From Limnovirga soli (GTDB taxonomy: Bacteria > Bacteroidota > Bacteroidia > Chitinophagales > Chitinophagaceae), in the NCBI RefSeq assembly GCF_013106755.1, contig NZ_WHPF01000004.1:372001-436000 (forward strand): a DNA stretch of 64,000 nt, read 5' to 3'. Of this stretch, positions 19,029 through 27,603 are shown piece after piece (positions within the stretch are counted from its first letter, which is position 1; each line of letters begins with the position of its first letter). The translations under genes were made by a program, and so were the position numbers. The notes under the pieces were generated by a model. That model worked only from the letters and a program-made list of their open reading frames with translations. It was not told the origin of the DNA and did no database searches.

Positions 19029-19490
19029 ATGCCAGTTTTTACATTACATATAAACAATAAGGAGCAGCAGGTAAATGTTGCTGCTGATACCCCTTTGCTT
19101 TGGGTGTTAAGAGACCATTTGGGGTTGGTAGGAACCAAATTTGGATGCGGTATTGCCGAGTGCGGGGCTTGTACTGTATTGCTGGATGGCAAAGCCATTA
19201 GAACCTGTGTATATCCTGTTTCTAAAATTAAAGCCACGCAAAAAATTACTACCATTGAAGGCTTATCTGAAAATGGCAACCATCCTTTGCAATTAGCCTG
19301 GGATGAAGTAGATGTACCCCAATGCGGTTATTGCCAGGCCGGCCAGATTATGACAGCAGCTGCATTGCTGATTAATAACCCCAAACCAACTGATGAAGAA
19401 ATTCTTGATACCATGCACGACAATATTTGCCGTTGCGGGGCTTATCATCGTATTAGGGAAGCCGTAAAATTAGCCAGTACAAAAATGTAA
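19029..19490 (+). CDS. [2Fe-2S] subunit of a molybdenum aldehyde oxidoreductase
   Basis: This 153-aa protein is the small subunit of the xanthine oxidase family. The plant-type cluster motif is CGIAECGACTVLLDGKAIRTC and the second cluster has CGYCQAGQ and ICRCGAYHRI. Its two [2Fe-2S] clusters pass electrons from the molybdenum centre of the large subunit to an outside acceptor. The large subunit starts 4 bp downstream. No FAD subunit is present, as in the isoquinoline 1-oxidoreductase (IorAB) type. Confidence 0.94.
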   Translation: MPVFTLHINNKEQQVNVAADTPLLWVLRDHLGLVGTKFGCGIAECGACTVLLDGKAIRTCVYPVSKIKATQKITTIEGLSENGNHPLQLAWDEVDVPQCGYCQAGQIMTAAALLINNPKPTDEEILDTMHDNICRCGAYHRIREAVKLASTKM

Positions 19491-19494
19491 AATT

Positions 19495-21648
19495 ATGACA
19501 ACATCATATAAAGCCAGCCGGAGGAATTTCTTAAAAAAAGTCAGCCTTTCTGGTGGAGGGTTGATTGTAGGTTTTAACTGGTTTACAGCAGCAGCTGAAA
19601 AACCTGTCGTTATTACCAATATGTCCATAGCAGGTGAGCTAGGTTTTAATAGTTATTTGTCAATTGCAGTTGATGGTACAATTACCATTTTTTCGCCAAA
19701 TCCTGAATTGGGGCAAAACATAATGACCTCATTTCCTATGATTGTCGCAGAAGAACTGGATGCAGACTGGACCAAAGTAAAAGTGATGCAAGCTGCTCTT
19801 GATACTAAAAAGTATGACAGACAGTTAACCGGTGGTAGCGGTGCCATTCCACATTCATGGAAAAGATTGCGTGTTGCCGGGGCCACCGCCAGATACTTAT
19901 TAATTGCGGCCGCTGCCAACCGCTGGAATGTTACAGCAGCCGAATGCAATACAAATAATGGGCAGGTAATACATACTGCAACCGGAAAAAAATTGGGTTA
20001 TGGAGAGCTTGCAGCAGAAGCGGCAACTATTGCAGTGCCTGCAGATGTACCACTAAAAAACCGCAAGGATTTTACTATTATAGGCACAGCTGTTAAGAAT
20101 GTAGAGAATAAAAAAATAATTACGGGTAAAGGTTTATTTGGCTTGGATTTTTACCGGGAAGGGATGGTGTTCGCCATGATACAGCGTCCGCCGGCATTTG
20201 GTACCAAAATACAAACAGTAGATGATGCGGCAGCCAAAGCATCCCCTGGTATTATTGATGTGGTTAGATTTAAAAATAATGTTGCGGTAGTGGGTACATC
20301 TACCTGGGAAATAATGAAAGCCCGTAAACTGTTAAAGGTTACATATGAAAAAGACGGTAATATTGAAAGTACCGAAGATCATGATACAATATTTGCAACG
20401 CTTTTAAACTCTGATAAAGCGGTAGTACGCCGTAAAGATGGAGATGTGGAAGCGGCATTTAAAACTGCGGCAAAGATTATTACAAGCGAATATCAATGTC
20501 CTTTCATACCACATAATCCACTGGAGCCAATGAATTTTTTTGCGGATGTGCGTACAGATGGGGTGGAATTGATTGGCCCAACGCAAACGCCTGGTAGTGC
20601 CAGGCAGGCAGTTTCCAAATTATTAAATATACCGGAAGATAAAATTACTGTGGATATTACCCGACTGGGTGGTGGCTTTGGCAGGCGGTTAAAATTTGAC
20701 TATGTGTTGGAGGCAGCAGAGTTATCCAGTATTATTAAAAAGCCGGTAAAGCTAATATGGATAAGGGAAGATGATATGATGGGAGGAAGTTACAGACCCG
20801 CAGTAAGGTATCGTTTTCAGGCAGCGCTGGATGCCCAGGGGAATTTGATTGGCTATAAACTAAGAGGGGTAGGGATGAATCAAAATAATTCTACCCGTGA
20901 AGATAATTTCCCTTCAGGGGCAGTAGATAATTTGCTGATAGAATCGGTGGAACATATTTCTCCTATCACTACCGGTGCATGGCGTGCACCTGTTACCAAT
21001 TTTTTAGGTTTTGCTGAGCAGAGTTTTATTGATGAAGTGGCCATGGCTGCCGGGAAAGACCCAATACAATTCAGGTTAGAATTGTTAGAAAAAGCCAAAA
21101 CAAAACCTGTAGGCGCTATTAAATACAGTATTGACAGGATGGAAGCTGTTATAAAAATGGCCGCAGAAAAATCTGAATGGGGCAAAAAGCCCGGTGTTGC
21201 CCAGGGTTTTAGTATTTATTTTTCTCATGCCTCTTATGTAGCTCAGGTGTGCGAAGTAGAAATGGAAGGTAAATTTCCTAAAGTGAAGAAAATTATTGCC
21301 GTATCGGATTGTGGTGAAGTAGTAAATATTAGTGGTGCCAAACAGCAGGTAATGGGGGGAATTGTAGATGGTTTTGGTACTGCTATGTTTGGTAAACTTA
21401 GTTTTAAAAACGGGGCACCTGAACAAAAGAATTTTGATGAATATCGATTGATTCGTATGAAGGAAATACCTGAGATTGAACCTTATTTTGTGAATAATGG
21501 GATTGACCCAACAGGGTTGGGTGAACCTGCATTGCCTCCAACTGGAGGCGCTGTTGCCAATGCTTTATTTAAAGCCACCGGCACCCGTTTAAGAAACCAG
21601 CCTTTTATAGATGATGCTACTATAGGGAAACAACTAAGGGGATACTAA
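19495..21648 (+). CDS. Molybdopterin-binding large subunit, IorB-like aldehyde/isoquinoline oxidoreductase
   Basis: This 717-aa protein starts with a twin-arginine signal (SRRNFLKKVSLSGGGLIVGF). It would therefore be exported folded with its cofactor and small subunit. The body contains both molybdopterin-binding regions of the family (VTDITRLGGGFGRR-like segment near residue 390 and GLGEPALPPTGGAVANA near the C terminus). The active-site Glu probably lies in GLGEPALPP. The enzyme hydroxylates or oxidises N-heterocycles or aldehydes in the periplasm; the true substrate is unknown. It forms an operon with the small subunit gene. Confidence 0.92.
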   Translation: MTTSYKASRRNFLKKVSLSGGGLIVGFNWFTAAAEKPVVITNMSIAGELGFNSYLSIAVDGTITIFSPNPELGQNIMTSFPMIVAEELDADWTKVKVMQAALDTKKYDRQLTGGSGAIPHSWKRLRVAGATARYLLIAAAANRWNVTAAECNTNNGQVIHTATGKKLGYGELAAEAATIAVPADVPLKNRKDFTIIGTAVKNVENKKIITGKGLFGLDFYREGMVFAMIQRPPAFGTKIQTVDDAAAKASPGIIDVVRFKNNVAVVGTSTWEIMKARKLLKVTYEKDGNIESTEDHDTIFATLLNSDKAVVRRKDGDVEAAFKTAAKIITSEYQCPFIPHNPLEPMNFFADVRTDGVELIGPTQTPGSARQAVSKLLNIPEDKITVDITRLGGGFGRRLKFDYVLEAAELSSIIKKPVKLIWIREDDMMGGSYRPAVRYRFQAALDAQGNLIGYKLRGVGMNQNNSTREDNFPSGAVDNLLIESVEHISPITTGAWRAPVTNFLGFAEQSFIDEVAMAAGKDPIQFRLELLEKAKTKPVGAIKYSIDRMEAVIKMAAEKSEWGKKPGVAQGFSIYFSHASYVAQVCEVEMEGKFPKVKKIIAVSDCGEVVNISGAKQQVMGGIVDGFGTAMFGKLSFKNGAPEQKNFDEYRLIRMKEIPEIEPYFVNNGIDPTGLGEPALPPTGGAVANALFKATGTRLRNQPFIDDATIGKQLRGY

Positions 21649-21686
21649 TATAGATTACAGCCGTTTAAAGCTGAATAAAGTGCTAA

Positions 21687-21713
21687 ACGTACAAGTGAGT
21701 GACACAAGGATGC
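21687..21713 (-). repeat. Dispersed repeat, variant subfamily, reverse
   Basis: ACGTACAAGTGAGTGACACA and on. It differs from the main core at four positions, which it shares with copies at 25033 and 59801. It sits 38 bp after the oxidoreductase stop codon and has no forward partner within 3 kb. Confidence 0.85.
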
Positions 21714-21745
21714 TGCAATAAGTACCCATTGCTGGTAAACAAAAA

Positions 21746-21765
21746 ATGCAGGTAAATGCCTGCAT
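21746..21765 (+). terminator. Possible terminator hairpin after the oxidoreductase operon
   Basis: A perfect 7-bp stem ATGCAGG / CCTGCAT with a 6-nt loop, followed by AAAAATTTT. The T-run is displaced, so this is a weak candidate. Confidence 0.4.
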
Positions 21766-21815
21766 AAAAATTTTAGGCATGACGGGTTTTAATGGTAAAC
21801 AAAACTTCTGGGTGA

Positions 21816-22208
21816 ATGAAACAAGAGTTGGCACATATTGCTTTGGTTGTGGCTGACTATGATGAGGCCATTGCTTTTTATACGCAAAAATTGCATTTTA
21901 CCTTAGTGGAAGACACTGTGTTAAGCGACACAAAGCGCTGGGTGTTGGTAGCGCCGCCTGGTGCTAAAGGATGCCAGCTTTTATTGGCAAAAGCGGCAAC
22001 AGATGAACAGAAAAGCCGGGTAGGTAACCAAACCGGTGGCAGGGTATTTCTATTTTTGTTTACCGATGACTTTTGGCGTGACTATAACCGCATGACTGCA
22101 GATGATATACGCTTTATTCGCGGCCCAATAAAGGAAGAATATGGTACCGTTGCCGTTTTTGAAGACTTATACGGGAATCTTTGGGATTTAATTGAACCAA
22201 TTAAATAA
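21816..22208 (+). CDS. VOC-superfamily (glyoxalase-like) protein
   Basis: This 130-aa protein has the two-module betaalphabetabetabeta fold of the vicinal oxygen chelate family. HIALVVADYDEAIAFYTQKL opens module one and FVFTDDF/RGPIKEEYGTVAVFEDLYGNLWDLIEP closes module two. Candidate metal ligands are His7, Gln54 and the Glu in LWDLIEP. Members include glyoxalase I, dioxygenases and resistance proteins; nothing here tells which. The gene is monocistronic and ends 3 bp from the convergent DUF3472-FKBP gene. Confidence 0.85.
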   Translation: MKQELAHIALVVADYDEAIAFYTQKLHFTLVEDTVLSDTKRWVLVAPPGAKGCQLLLAKAATDEQKSRVGNQTGGRVFLFLFTDDFWRDYNRMTADDIRFIRGPIKEEYGTVAVFEDLYGNLWDLIEPIK

Positions 22209-22211
22209 ATG

Positions 22212-23888
22212 CTATTGGGCAGGTGTTGCCTGCTGCACCGTAATATCAAACACAAGAATACTATTCGAAGGAATATCATTGCCCAAATAGCGGATAGCAT
22301 AAGCCAGTCCTGAAGGAATATACAAACGAATAGTACCGCCAACTTTACATTTAGGTACACCCAATTGCCAGCCTTTAATTAATCGATTCAATGGAAAGCT
22401 GATGGGCTTTTCGGCGGTTGAATCAAAAACAGCCCCGTTGCTAAATAAACTGCCTTTATAAAACACGGTAACAGTATCGGTTACCTGTACCGCATTGCCG
22501 GTGCCCTCTTTTAGGATGCTGTAATAAACCCCATTAACAGAACCCGTGGTATCAATTTTGCCTGCTTGTATGGCTTGAAGGATTGCGGAATTATCCAGCA
22601 TGGCTTGCTGGGCACTATCTGTATTATTGCGTAAATTAAATGAAGGATGTTCTTTATTGGCTACTCGGGTTAAGCTATCACCAAAAGCTATATTGGCTGC
22701 ATGAAAACCTCCATTCCATAGATAAAATTTATTGTTGGTAACGCCACCGCCAAAATCAATACGATCTTTTGCACGGCCAGTAACATCGCAGGAGAAAGTG
22801 GCTTTGGTAAGTTCTTTCCATTCGTTGTTTTCGTGCTGTACCCATTGGTTGCCATAGAATGCTTTACGGTAAAGCTGGCCATTTACGCCGCTAAAATCCT
22901 CTGTAAATGAGTAGAGATGTTTAAGATAGTTGCCATCTTTTGGCGCTTTAAATGCGGCTACAAATTTCCATGCTTTTAGCTCTGGTGCAAAGAAATAAGC
23001 AGCGTAAATAGTTGTTTTGGCAGCTGTATCCGGATAAGCAGTTACCATAAATTTGTAGGTCGAATCTGCCTGCCAGTTAAATACCCAATGGCTATGGCCG
23101 CCGGTACCTTCATTGCCAAAATCGCTGGCTTCAACATTAATACCTTTGGCCAGTAGCTGTACGCGGTTGGTATCGGCTACGTTTTTTCTGTCAACCGCTT
23201 CATTGCCGGCATCCCAAATGGAGAAAATTACACGTCTTTCTGTTGGACTGTTTACCTGAATACCAAAATAACCACGGGTAAAACCGCATGCCATATAATA
23301 GGTATGTATCAGATCAGCACCTTTGGGTACGGTAATTTCATTATAAAAGGCAATGATTTTGTCGCTATCGGTAATGGGATATAAAAGGTGTACAGAGGCG
23401 GCATTGCGTCTTTCCTTAGTGTTGATAAAAAATGCATTATTGGTGGCACTATTTAATTCAATTGACTGAATATTGGCAATTTCTTTACCATTGGCATGTA
23501 AGCAGGTAATGGATATTTTCAATGCGCCGGTATCGGCCATATTAATACTGCCTATCGTATATTTTTTTATTTTTCTTGAAGCAGGAATAACCACCTGAAA
23601 TTGATTGCCTGCAATACTTACCAATAATGTAGCTCCTTTTTTTGACCTGGCATTAACGCTGATGATGGCTTTGCCGGGTTGTTGTACCACACACCAGTAT
23701 TCAATTGATTGTGCAGTGTTACTCCAGTTGATTAGGCCATTTTTAGTGGTAAAAAGGGTGGTGGTTTCTTCATCTTCTGCAGGTATGGCATAACCTGTAT
23801 AACCAGGAATTTGTGAAACAAATTGAGCCTGAACAGCAGAAGTGGATATGCTATATACAATGGTTATGAGCAGAATAAAATGTTTCAT
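22212..23888 (-). CDS. Exported DUF5077/DUF3472 protein fused to an FKBP-type peptidyl-prolyl isomerase domain
   Basis: This protein of about 558 aa has a signal peptide ending AVQAQ. I chose the ATG at 23888 because an upstream Met at 23912 only adds eight residues ahead of the signal. Residues about 25-145 resemble DUF5077 (IPGYTGYAIPAEDEETTTLF) and about 155-400 resemble DUF3472 (YYMACGFTRGYFGIQVNSPTERRVIFSIWD). The last 110 residues are an FKBP domain (VTVFYKGSLFSNGAVFDST, FPLNRLIKGWQLGV, FDITV). DUF3472 proteins often occur with polysaccharide enzymes. The FKBP part would act as a folding helper outside the cytoplasm. The fusion looks real, since the frame is continuous. Confidence 0.8.
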   Translation of the reverse strand: MKHFILLITIVYSISTSAVQAQFVSQIPGYTGYAIPAEDEETTTLFTTKNGLINWSNTAQSIEYWCVVQQPGKAIISVNARSKKGATLLVSIAGNQFQVVIPASRKIKKYTIGSINMADTGALKISITCLHANGKEIANIQSIELNSATNNAFFINTKERRNAASVHLLYPITDSDKIIAFYNEITVPKGADLIHTYYMACGFTRGYFGIQVNSPTERRVIFSIWDAGNEAVDRKNVADTNRVQLLAKGINVEASDFGNEGTGGHSHWVFNWQADSTYKFMVTAYPDTAAKTTIYAAYFFAPELKAWKFVAAFKAPKDGNYLKHLYSFTEDFSGVNGQLYRKAFYGNQWVQHENNEWKELTKATFSCDVTGRAKDRIDFGGGVTNNKFYLWNGGFHAANIAFGDSLTRVANKEHPSFNLRNNTDSAQQAMLDNSAILQAIQAGKIDTTGSVNGVYYSILKEGTGNAVQVTDTVTVFYKGSLFSNGAVFDSTAEKPISFPLNRLIKGWQLGVPKCKVGGTIRLYIPSGLAYAIRYLGNDIPSNSILVFDITVQQATPAQ

Positions 23889-23939
23889 GTTTTTTGTTGA
23901 ATGTAGTTGCAATTTACTTTACAATTTAAATAACACTTT

Positions 23940-24935
23940 TTACCAGGAAGCCCTTGCACTCGGGCTGGCATCCAGTGTGGTAAAATCGCCTGCAAGGTAT
24001 TTATAATAGGCGGTTATGGCAATCATGCCCGCATTATCAGTGCAATATTCAAAAGGTGGGATGAAGGTGTTCCATCCATATTTTTTACCATCCTCCTGCA
24101 GGGCTTTGCGCAAACCGCTATTGGCACTTACACCACCCGCAATACAAATATTTCGTACACCGGTTTGCTGTACTGCTTTTTTTAATTTCTTCATTAATAT
24201 TTGTATGATGGTATATTGCACCGAGGCGCAGAGGTCTAATATATTTGCCTGTATAAACTCAGGGGTTTGTTTTTGTAAGAAATATAAAACAGAAGTTTTT
24301 AAACCGCTAAAGCTAAAGTTCAATTCTGGTATTTGTGGCTCGGCAAATTTAAAAGCCAATGGATTGCCTTGCTGGGCATATTTATCTACCAGCGGTCCGC
24401 CGGGGTAGGGTAGCCCAAGTAATTTGGCCGTTTTATCAAATGCTTCGCCGGCGGCATCATCAATGGTTTCTCCAATTACGGTTAGGTCTAATGGCGATTT
24501 TGCCAATACTATTTGTGTATGGCCCCCGCTTACCGTTAAGCATAAAAAGGGAAAAGCAGGAGGGCTTTCGTTGATTAAATTGGCTAACACATGGGCCTGC
24601 ATGTGGTGCACAGCTATTAATGGTTTGTCCAACGCCAGGGCCAGAGATTTGGCAAATTGTACGCCTACCAGTAAACTGCCAATTAAACCCGGTGCCTGCG
24701 TAAATGCAATAGCGTTTAACTGAGATAACAGATGACCTGACTGTTTTAATGCCGCATCTACCACAGGTACAATATTTTGTAAGTGTGCCCTGCTGGCCAG
24801 TTCAGGCACTACACCACCATATTTTTCGTGTACGGTTTGGTTGGCTATATAGTTAGATAGTATTTTGCCGTCCACACAAACGGAGGCAGCTGTTTCATCG
24901 CAGGAAGATTCTATGGCCAATATGGTTACAGACAA
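23940..24935 (-). CDS. tsaD: tRNA N6-adenosine threonylcarbamoyltransferase TsaD
   Basis: This 331-aa universal enzyme transfers the threonylcarbamoyl group to A37 of ANN-decoding tRNAs. Hallmarks are ESSCDET near the N terminus, the metal-binding HHMQAH (His111 and His115), the GGHTQI loop and the SFSGLKT segment. The length is normal. The start codon is TTG at 24935: an in-frame TAA lies three codons upstream, and the sequence MSVTILAIESSCDE matches the family start. The gene follows the divergent-end gap with no close partner. Function is essentially certain from family conservation. Confidence 0.97.
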   Translation of the reverse strand: MSVTILAIESSCDETAASVCVDGKILSNYIANQTVHEKYGGVVPELASRAHLQNIVPVVDAALKQSGHLLSQLNAIAFTQAPGLIGSLLVGVQFAKSLALALDKPLIAVHHMQAHVLANLINESPPAFPFLCLTVSGGHTQIVLAKSPLDLTVIGETIDDAAGEAFDKTAKLLGLPYPGGPLVDKYAQQGNPLAFKFAEPQIPELNFSFSGLKTSVLYFLQKQTPEFIQANILDLCASVQYTIIQILMKKLKKAVQQTGVRNICIAGGVSANSGLRKALQEDGKKYGWNTFIPPFEYCTDNAGMIAITAYYKYLAGDFTTLDASPSARASW

Positions 24936-24956
24936 AGTAATTTACTTTTATGGCTG

Positions 24957-24964
24957 CAAATGTA
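24957..24964 (-). promoter_or_regulatory. Bacteroidota -7 promoter box for tsaD
   Basis: On the minus strand this reads TACATTTG, an exact match to the Bacteroidota consensus TAnnTTTG, 21 bp upstream of the tsaD TTG start. I see no matching -33 TTTG. Confidence 0.5.
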
Positions 24965-25032
24965 CTAGCAAAACTGTATTGAGTTAGGGATTGTAAATAA
25001 GTTTGTTGTTTTACTGCTGCATAGCAATATAG

Positions 25033-25061
25033 GCGTACAAGTGAGTGACACAAGTAAAGCC
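25033..25061 (-). repeat. Dispersed repeat, variant subfamily, reverse
   Basis: GCGTACAAGTGAGTGACACA followed by AGTAAAGCC. The inner arm is GCTGCATAGCAATATAGG. It has the same four diagnostic changes as 21687 and 59801 and lies between two minus-strand genes. Confidence 0.88.
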
Positions 25062-25102
25062 AAATAGCACCACTAATGATCGTAAACAAATAAACCGGAA
25101 TA

Positions 25103-26362
25103 TTATTTTGAACGGATAGCTACTACCGGATCCATTTTGGCAGCAATAGATGCCGGGATAATGCCGGATAACACACCTAATACCACACAAAGTGTAAATG
25201 CCAGCGTAATAATATTGGGAGATACCACAATTGGGAAGGGCAGTACAGAACTAAGCCCCAATGCCAGTAGCCAAACCATTAATACCCCCATTAAACCGCC
25301 AATGATGCAGAGAAATGCACTTTCCAATAAAAACTCGGTAAGTATGGTCCTTTTTTTGGCGCCAATGGCTTTCTTTAAACCTATTTGGCTGGTGCGTTCC
25401 CTTACGGTTACAAACATAATATTAGCCACGCCAAATAAACCTACAATTAAGCTAAGGCCTGCAATAGCCCAGCCACCCACATTTACCTGGCCAAAAAATC
25501 CACTTACCTGTTTGCTGAAATTATTAATATCGTTTAGGGCAAAATTATCTTCATCTGTAGGGCTTAACCTTCTTTGGGCACGCATAATGCCTTTAAGATC
25601 GTCTATAAGCGCGGCGGTGGGCACATTGTCCTGTGCATTCACCAATATTTTGGCATCAGTGTATTTACCATTTACATCGTAAATACTGGCATAGTAGCGG
25701 TAAGATAACAATATACAATGGTCGTAATCAAAACCGCCAACAAAACTTTGTCCCTGTTTTTTAATAACCCCCGTAACCACTACTTTTTTGCCATCAAAAG
25801 TTACGGTTTTATCAATAGCTTTTTCGGGGCTGCCAAAAAGTTGAATGGCAATTTCGTTGCCTATAACCCCAACGGCATTACCGCGAATAAACTCGGTAGC
25901 ATTCAGGTAACGTCCATTAGATATTTCTATGGTTTGCATTTCTGCAAAATCTTCGCTTACGCAATAAATGCCAACATTATTATATTGATTGTTTTTGTAA
26001 GTAGCATTGGCATTGGTAGAGTTAAAATAACATACGTGTTTTGCCAGGGTGCTTTTTTGTTTTATAAAACTTACTTCATCGTATTTAGGCAGGGGGCGAT
26101 TAATATATTTCCACCAGGGGTAATCGCCATCATCGCCTCCGCCATATTCCCATTTGTCAATATAAATAGTATTGGAACCCAGCGCATTAATATCAGATTG
26201 CACTTTGCTTTCCAGGCTGCCAACGGTGGCCAATACACCAATAATACAAAAAATGCCAAATGCGATGCCGATGAGCGACAGGGAACTTCTTAGTTTGTTA
26301 TTATTCAACTCCTGAACGGATAACTTAAAACTGTTCCAGAATATAGATAGCGTTTTTAGCAT
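25103..26362 (-). CDS. MacB/FtsX-type ABC transporter permease
   Basis: This 419-aa protein has one N-terminal helix (LSLIGIAFGIFCIIGVLA), a large periplasmic MacB_PCD domain (about 45-260) and three C-terminal helices forming the FtsX domain (about 285-419). The typical RTSQIGLKKAIGAKKRTI loop lies between the helices. Such permeases work with an ATPase in lipoprotein handling or in macrolide/peptide efflux by mechanotransmission. No ATPase gene is adjacent, so the partner must be elsewhere. Function beyond the family is not predictable. Confidence 0.9.
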   Translation of the reverse strand: MLKTLSIFWNSFKLSVQELNNNKLRSSLSLIGIAFGIFCIIGVLATVGSLESKVQSDINALGSNTIYIDKWEYGGGDDGDYPWWKYINRPLPKYDEVSFIKQKSTLAKHVCYFNSTNANATYKNNQYNNVGIYCVSEDFAEMQTIEISNGRYLNATEFIRGNAVGVIGNEIAIQLFGSPEKAIDKTVTFDGKKVVVTGVIKKQGQSFVGGFDYDHCILLSYRYYASIYDVNGKYTDAKILVNAQDNVPTAALIDDLKGIMRAQRRLSPTDEDNFALNDINNFSKQVSGFFGQVNVGGWAIAGLSLIVGLFGVANIMFVTVRERTSQIGLKKAIGAKKRTILTEFLLESAFLCIIGGLMGVLMVWLLALGLSSVLPFPIVVSPNIITLAFTLCVVLGVLSGIIPASIAAKMDPVVAIRSK

Positions 26363-26366
26363 AATT

Positions 26367-26374
26367 CAAATGTA
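26367..26374 (-). promoter_or_regulatory. Possible -7 box for the ABC permease
   Basis: An exact TACATTTG on the minus strand, only 4 bp before the ATG. If used, the transcript would be almost leaderless. No well-spaced -33 element is visible. Confidence 0.35.
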
Positions 26375-26515
26375 AAGCACCCTGCAGCAAGAACCGAATT
26401 TTTTTAGATGAGCGGAAAAATTTCATTGTAAGCAGGTAATTAGCTTGCCATTGCGTATAAAAAACAGGATAAAGAAGCCTTTATGGTTATGGGCCAGGCA
26501 TACAAATGCCAATTA

Positions 26516-26542
26516 GGCTTTAATTGCGTCGCACTCTTGTAC
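26516..26542 (+). repeat. Dispersed repeat, forward copy 5
   Basis: GGCTTTAATTGCGTCGCACT and on. The outer arm GGGCCAGGCATA lies at 26491-26502 and the inner arm ACTATGCAGCAAAA at 26553-26566. With 27456-27482 it encloses sdhC alone. Confidence 0.9.
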
Positions 26543-26706
26543 ACCGGGAATACTATGCAGCAAAACCCTTTAGATGCAACAGCCATAAGGGTTTAAATAA
26601 TATGCATTTAGTTTGCATATTTTCAAATGTGTGGTATTGTAAAGGCTAAGCCAAATATCTGTTTAAAAATATTAATCATAAACAACAGAAACTGAACGTA
26701 CTGCCT

Positions 26707-26714
26707 TACTTTTG
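26707..26714 (+). promoter_or_regulatory. -7 promoter box of the sdh operon
   Basis: TACTTTTG matches TAnnTTTG exactly and lies 31 bp upstream of the sdhC ATG. The -33 element is weak or absent. Confidence 0.5.
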
Positions 26715-26745
26715 CTGCGATTTATTCACAATCAATCTTGTTAGT

Positions 26746-27417
26746 ATGACCTGGAAACAAGTTTTTACGTCTTCTGTAGGAAAGAAATTAACAATGGGTT
26801 TTACCGGTATCTTCCTTATTTTATTCTTAGTAATTCATGCCGGGCTTAACGCTTGTATTTGGGCAAACGATGGGGGTGAAATGTTTAATGCCGGCGCTCA
26901 TTTTATGGGTTCTAACTGGGTACCCCGTATTTTGGAAATTGGCTTATTTGCAGGCCTGTTATTACACATTATTCAGGGCCTTATGCTGGAAATGAGCAAC
27001 CGTAGCAAAAGGGCTACCGGTTATGCTGTGGCTTATGGCAATGGAGGCAGTAAATGGTATAGCCGTAGCATGGGTTTGCTGGGTACCATCATTTTACTGT
27101 TTTTAGTATTGCATTTGTCAGATTTCTGGTACCCTAACCGCTCAAGCCAGGGCTTTTTACTAGGTGAAGAAATTAACCTGTTTACCAAAATGCAACAGGA
27201 ATTTAGCGAATTATGGGTAGTAATTGTATATGTGTTGGGTTGTATTTCTTTGGGCTATCACCTGGCACATGGTTTTCAGAGTGCATTTAGAACCGTTGGG
27301 GTACATAATAAAAGGTATAACCTTATGCTCATGACGCTGGGTTATGCTTATTCCATTGTTATTCCTTTGGCCTTTGCCATGATGCCGGTTTCTATGTATT
27401 TGGGTTGGGTACATTAA
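26746..27417 (+). CDS. sdhC: Succinate dehydrogenase/fumarate reductase cytochrome b subunit
   Basis: This 223-aa protein has five predicted helices and belongs to the b558-type SdhC family typical of Bacteroidota and epsilonproteobacteria. Haem-ligand His candidates lie in VIHAGLNA, HIIQGLMLE, HLSDFW and HLAHGFQS, enough for two b haems. It anchors SdhA and SdhB and passes electrons to menaquinone. The gap to sdhA (186 bp) is longer than expected in an operon and contains a dispersed repeat. No SdhD is needed in this type. Confidence 0.95.
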   Translation: MTWKQVFTSSVGKKLTMGFTGIFLILFLVIHAGLNACIWANDGGEMFNAGAHFMGSNWVPRILEIGLFAGLLLHIIQGLMLEMSNRSKRATGYAVAYGNGGSKWYSRSMGLLGTIILLFLVLHLSDFWYPNRSSQGFLLGEEINLFTKMQQEFSELWVVIVYVLGCISLGYHLAHGFQSAFRTVGVHNKRYNLMLMTLGYAYSIVIPLAFAMMPVSMYLGWVH

Positions 27418-27455
27418 TCTTATACAACCCGTTTTACTGCCGCATTACACCCGAA

Positions 27456-27482
27456 CGTTGAAGAGTGCGACGCAAGTAAAGC
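27456..27482 (-). repeat. Dispersed repeat, reverse copy 5, inside the sdh operon
   Basis: CGTTGAAGAGTGCGACGCAA and on. The end of the core is TTCAACG rather than TTGTACG. It lies between sdhC and sdhA and partners the forward copy at 26516. Confidence 0.9.
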
Positions 27483-27603
27483 AAAATTAAAAAACAAAAG
27501 CTGGGTACATGAAAATGTTTAACCAGTTTTATAGTGATATTTAAACAAGCAGCAGGCATTACTTGTTTCTTGTAAACTAATGAACTTGTAAACTTTATCT
27601 ATT

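Larger units (their letters stand above)
26363..26745. other. Divergent gap between the permease and sdhC
   Basis: This 383-bp region has no gene. It holds a minus-strand promoter box next to the permease start, a forward repeat copy (26516-26542) and the sdhC promoter box (26707-26714). Confidence 0.6.
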
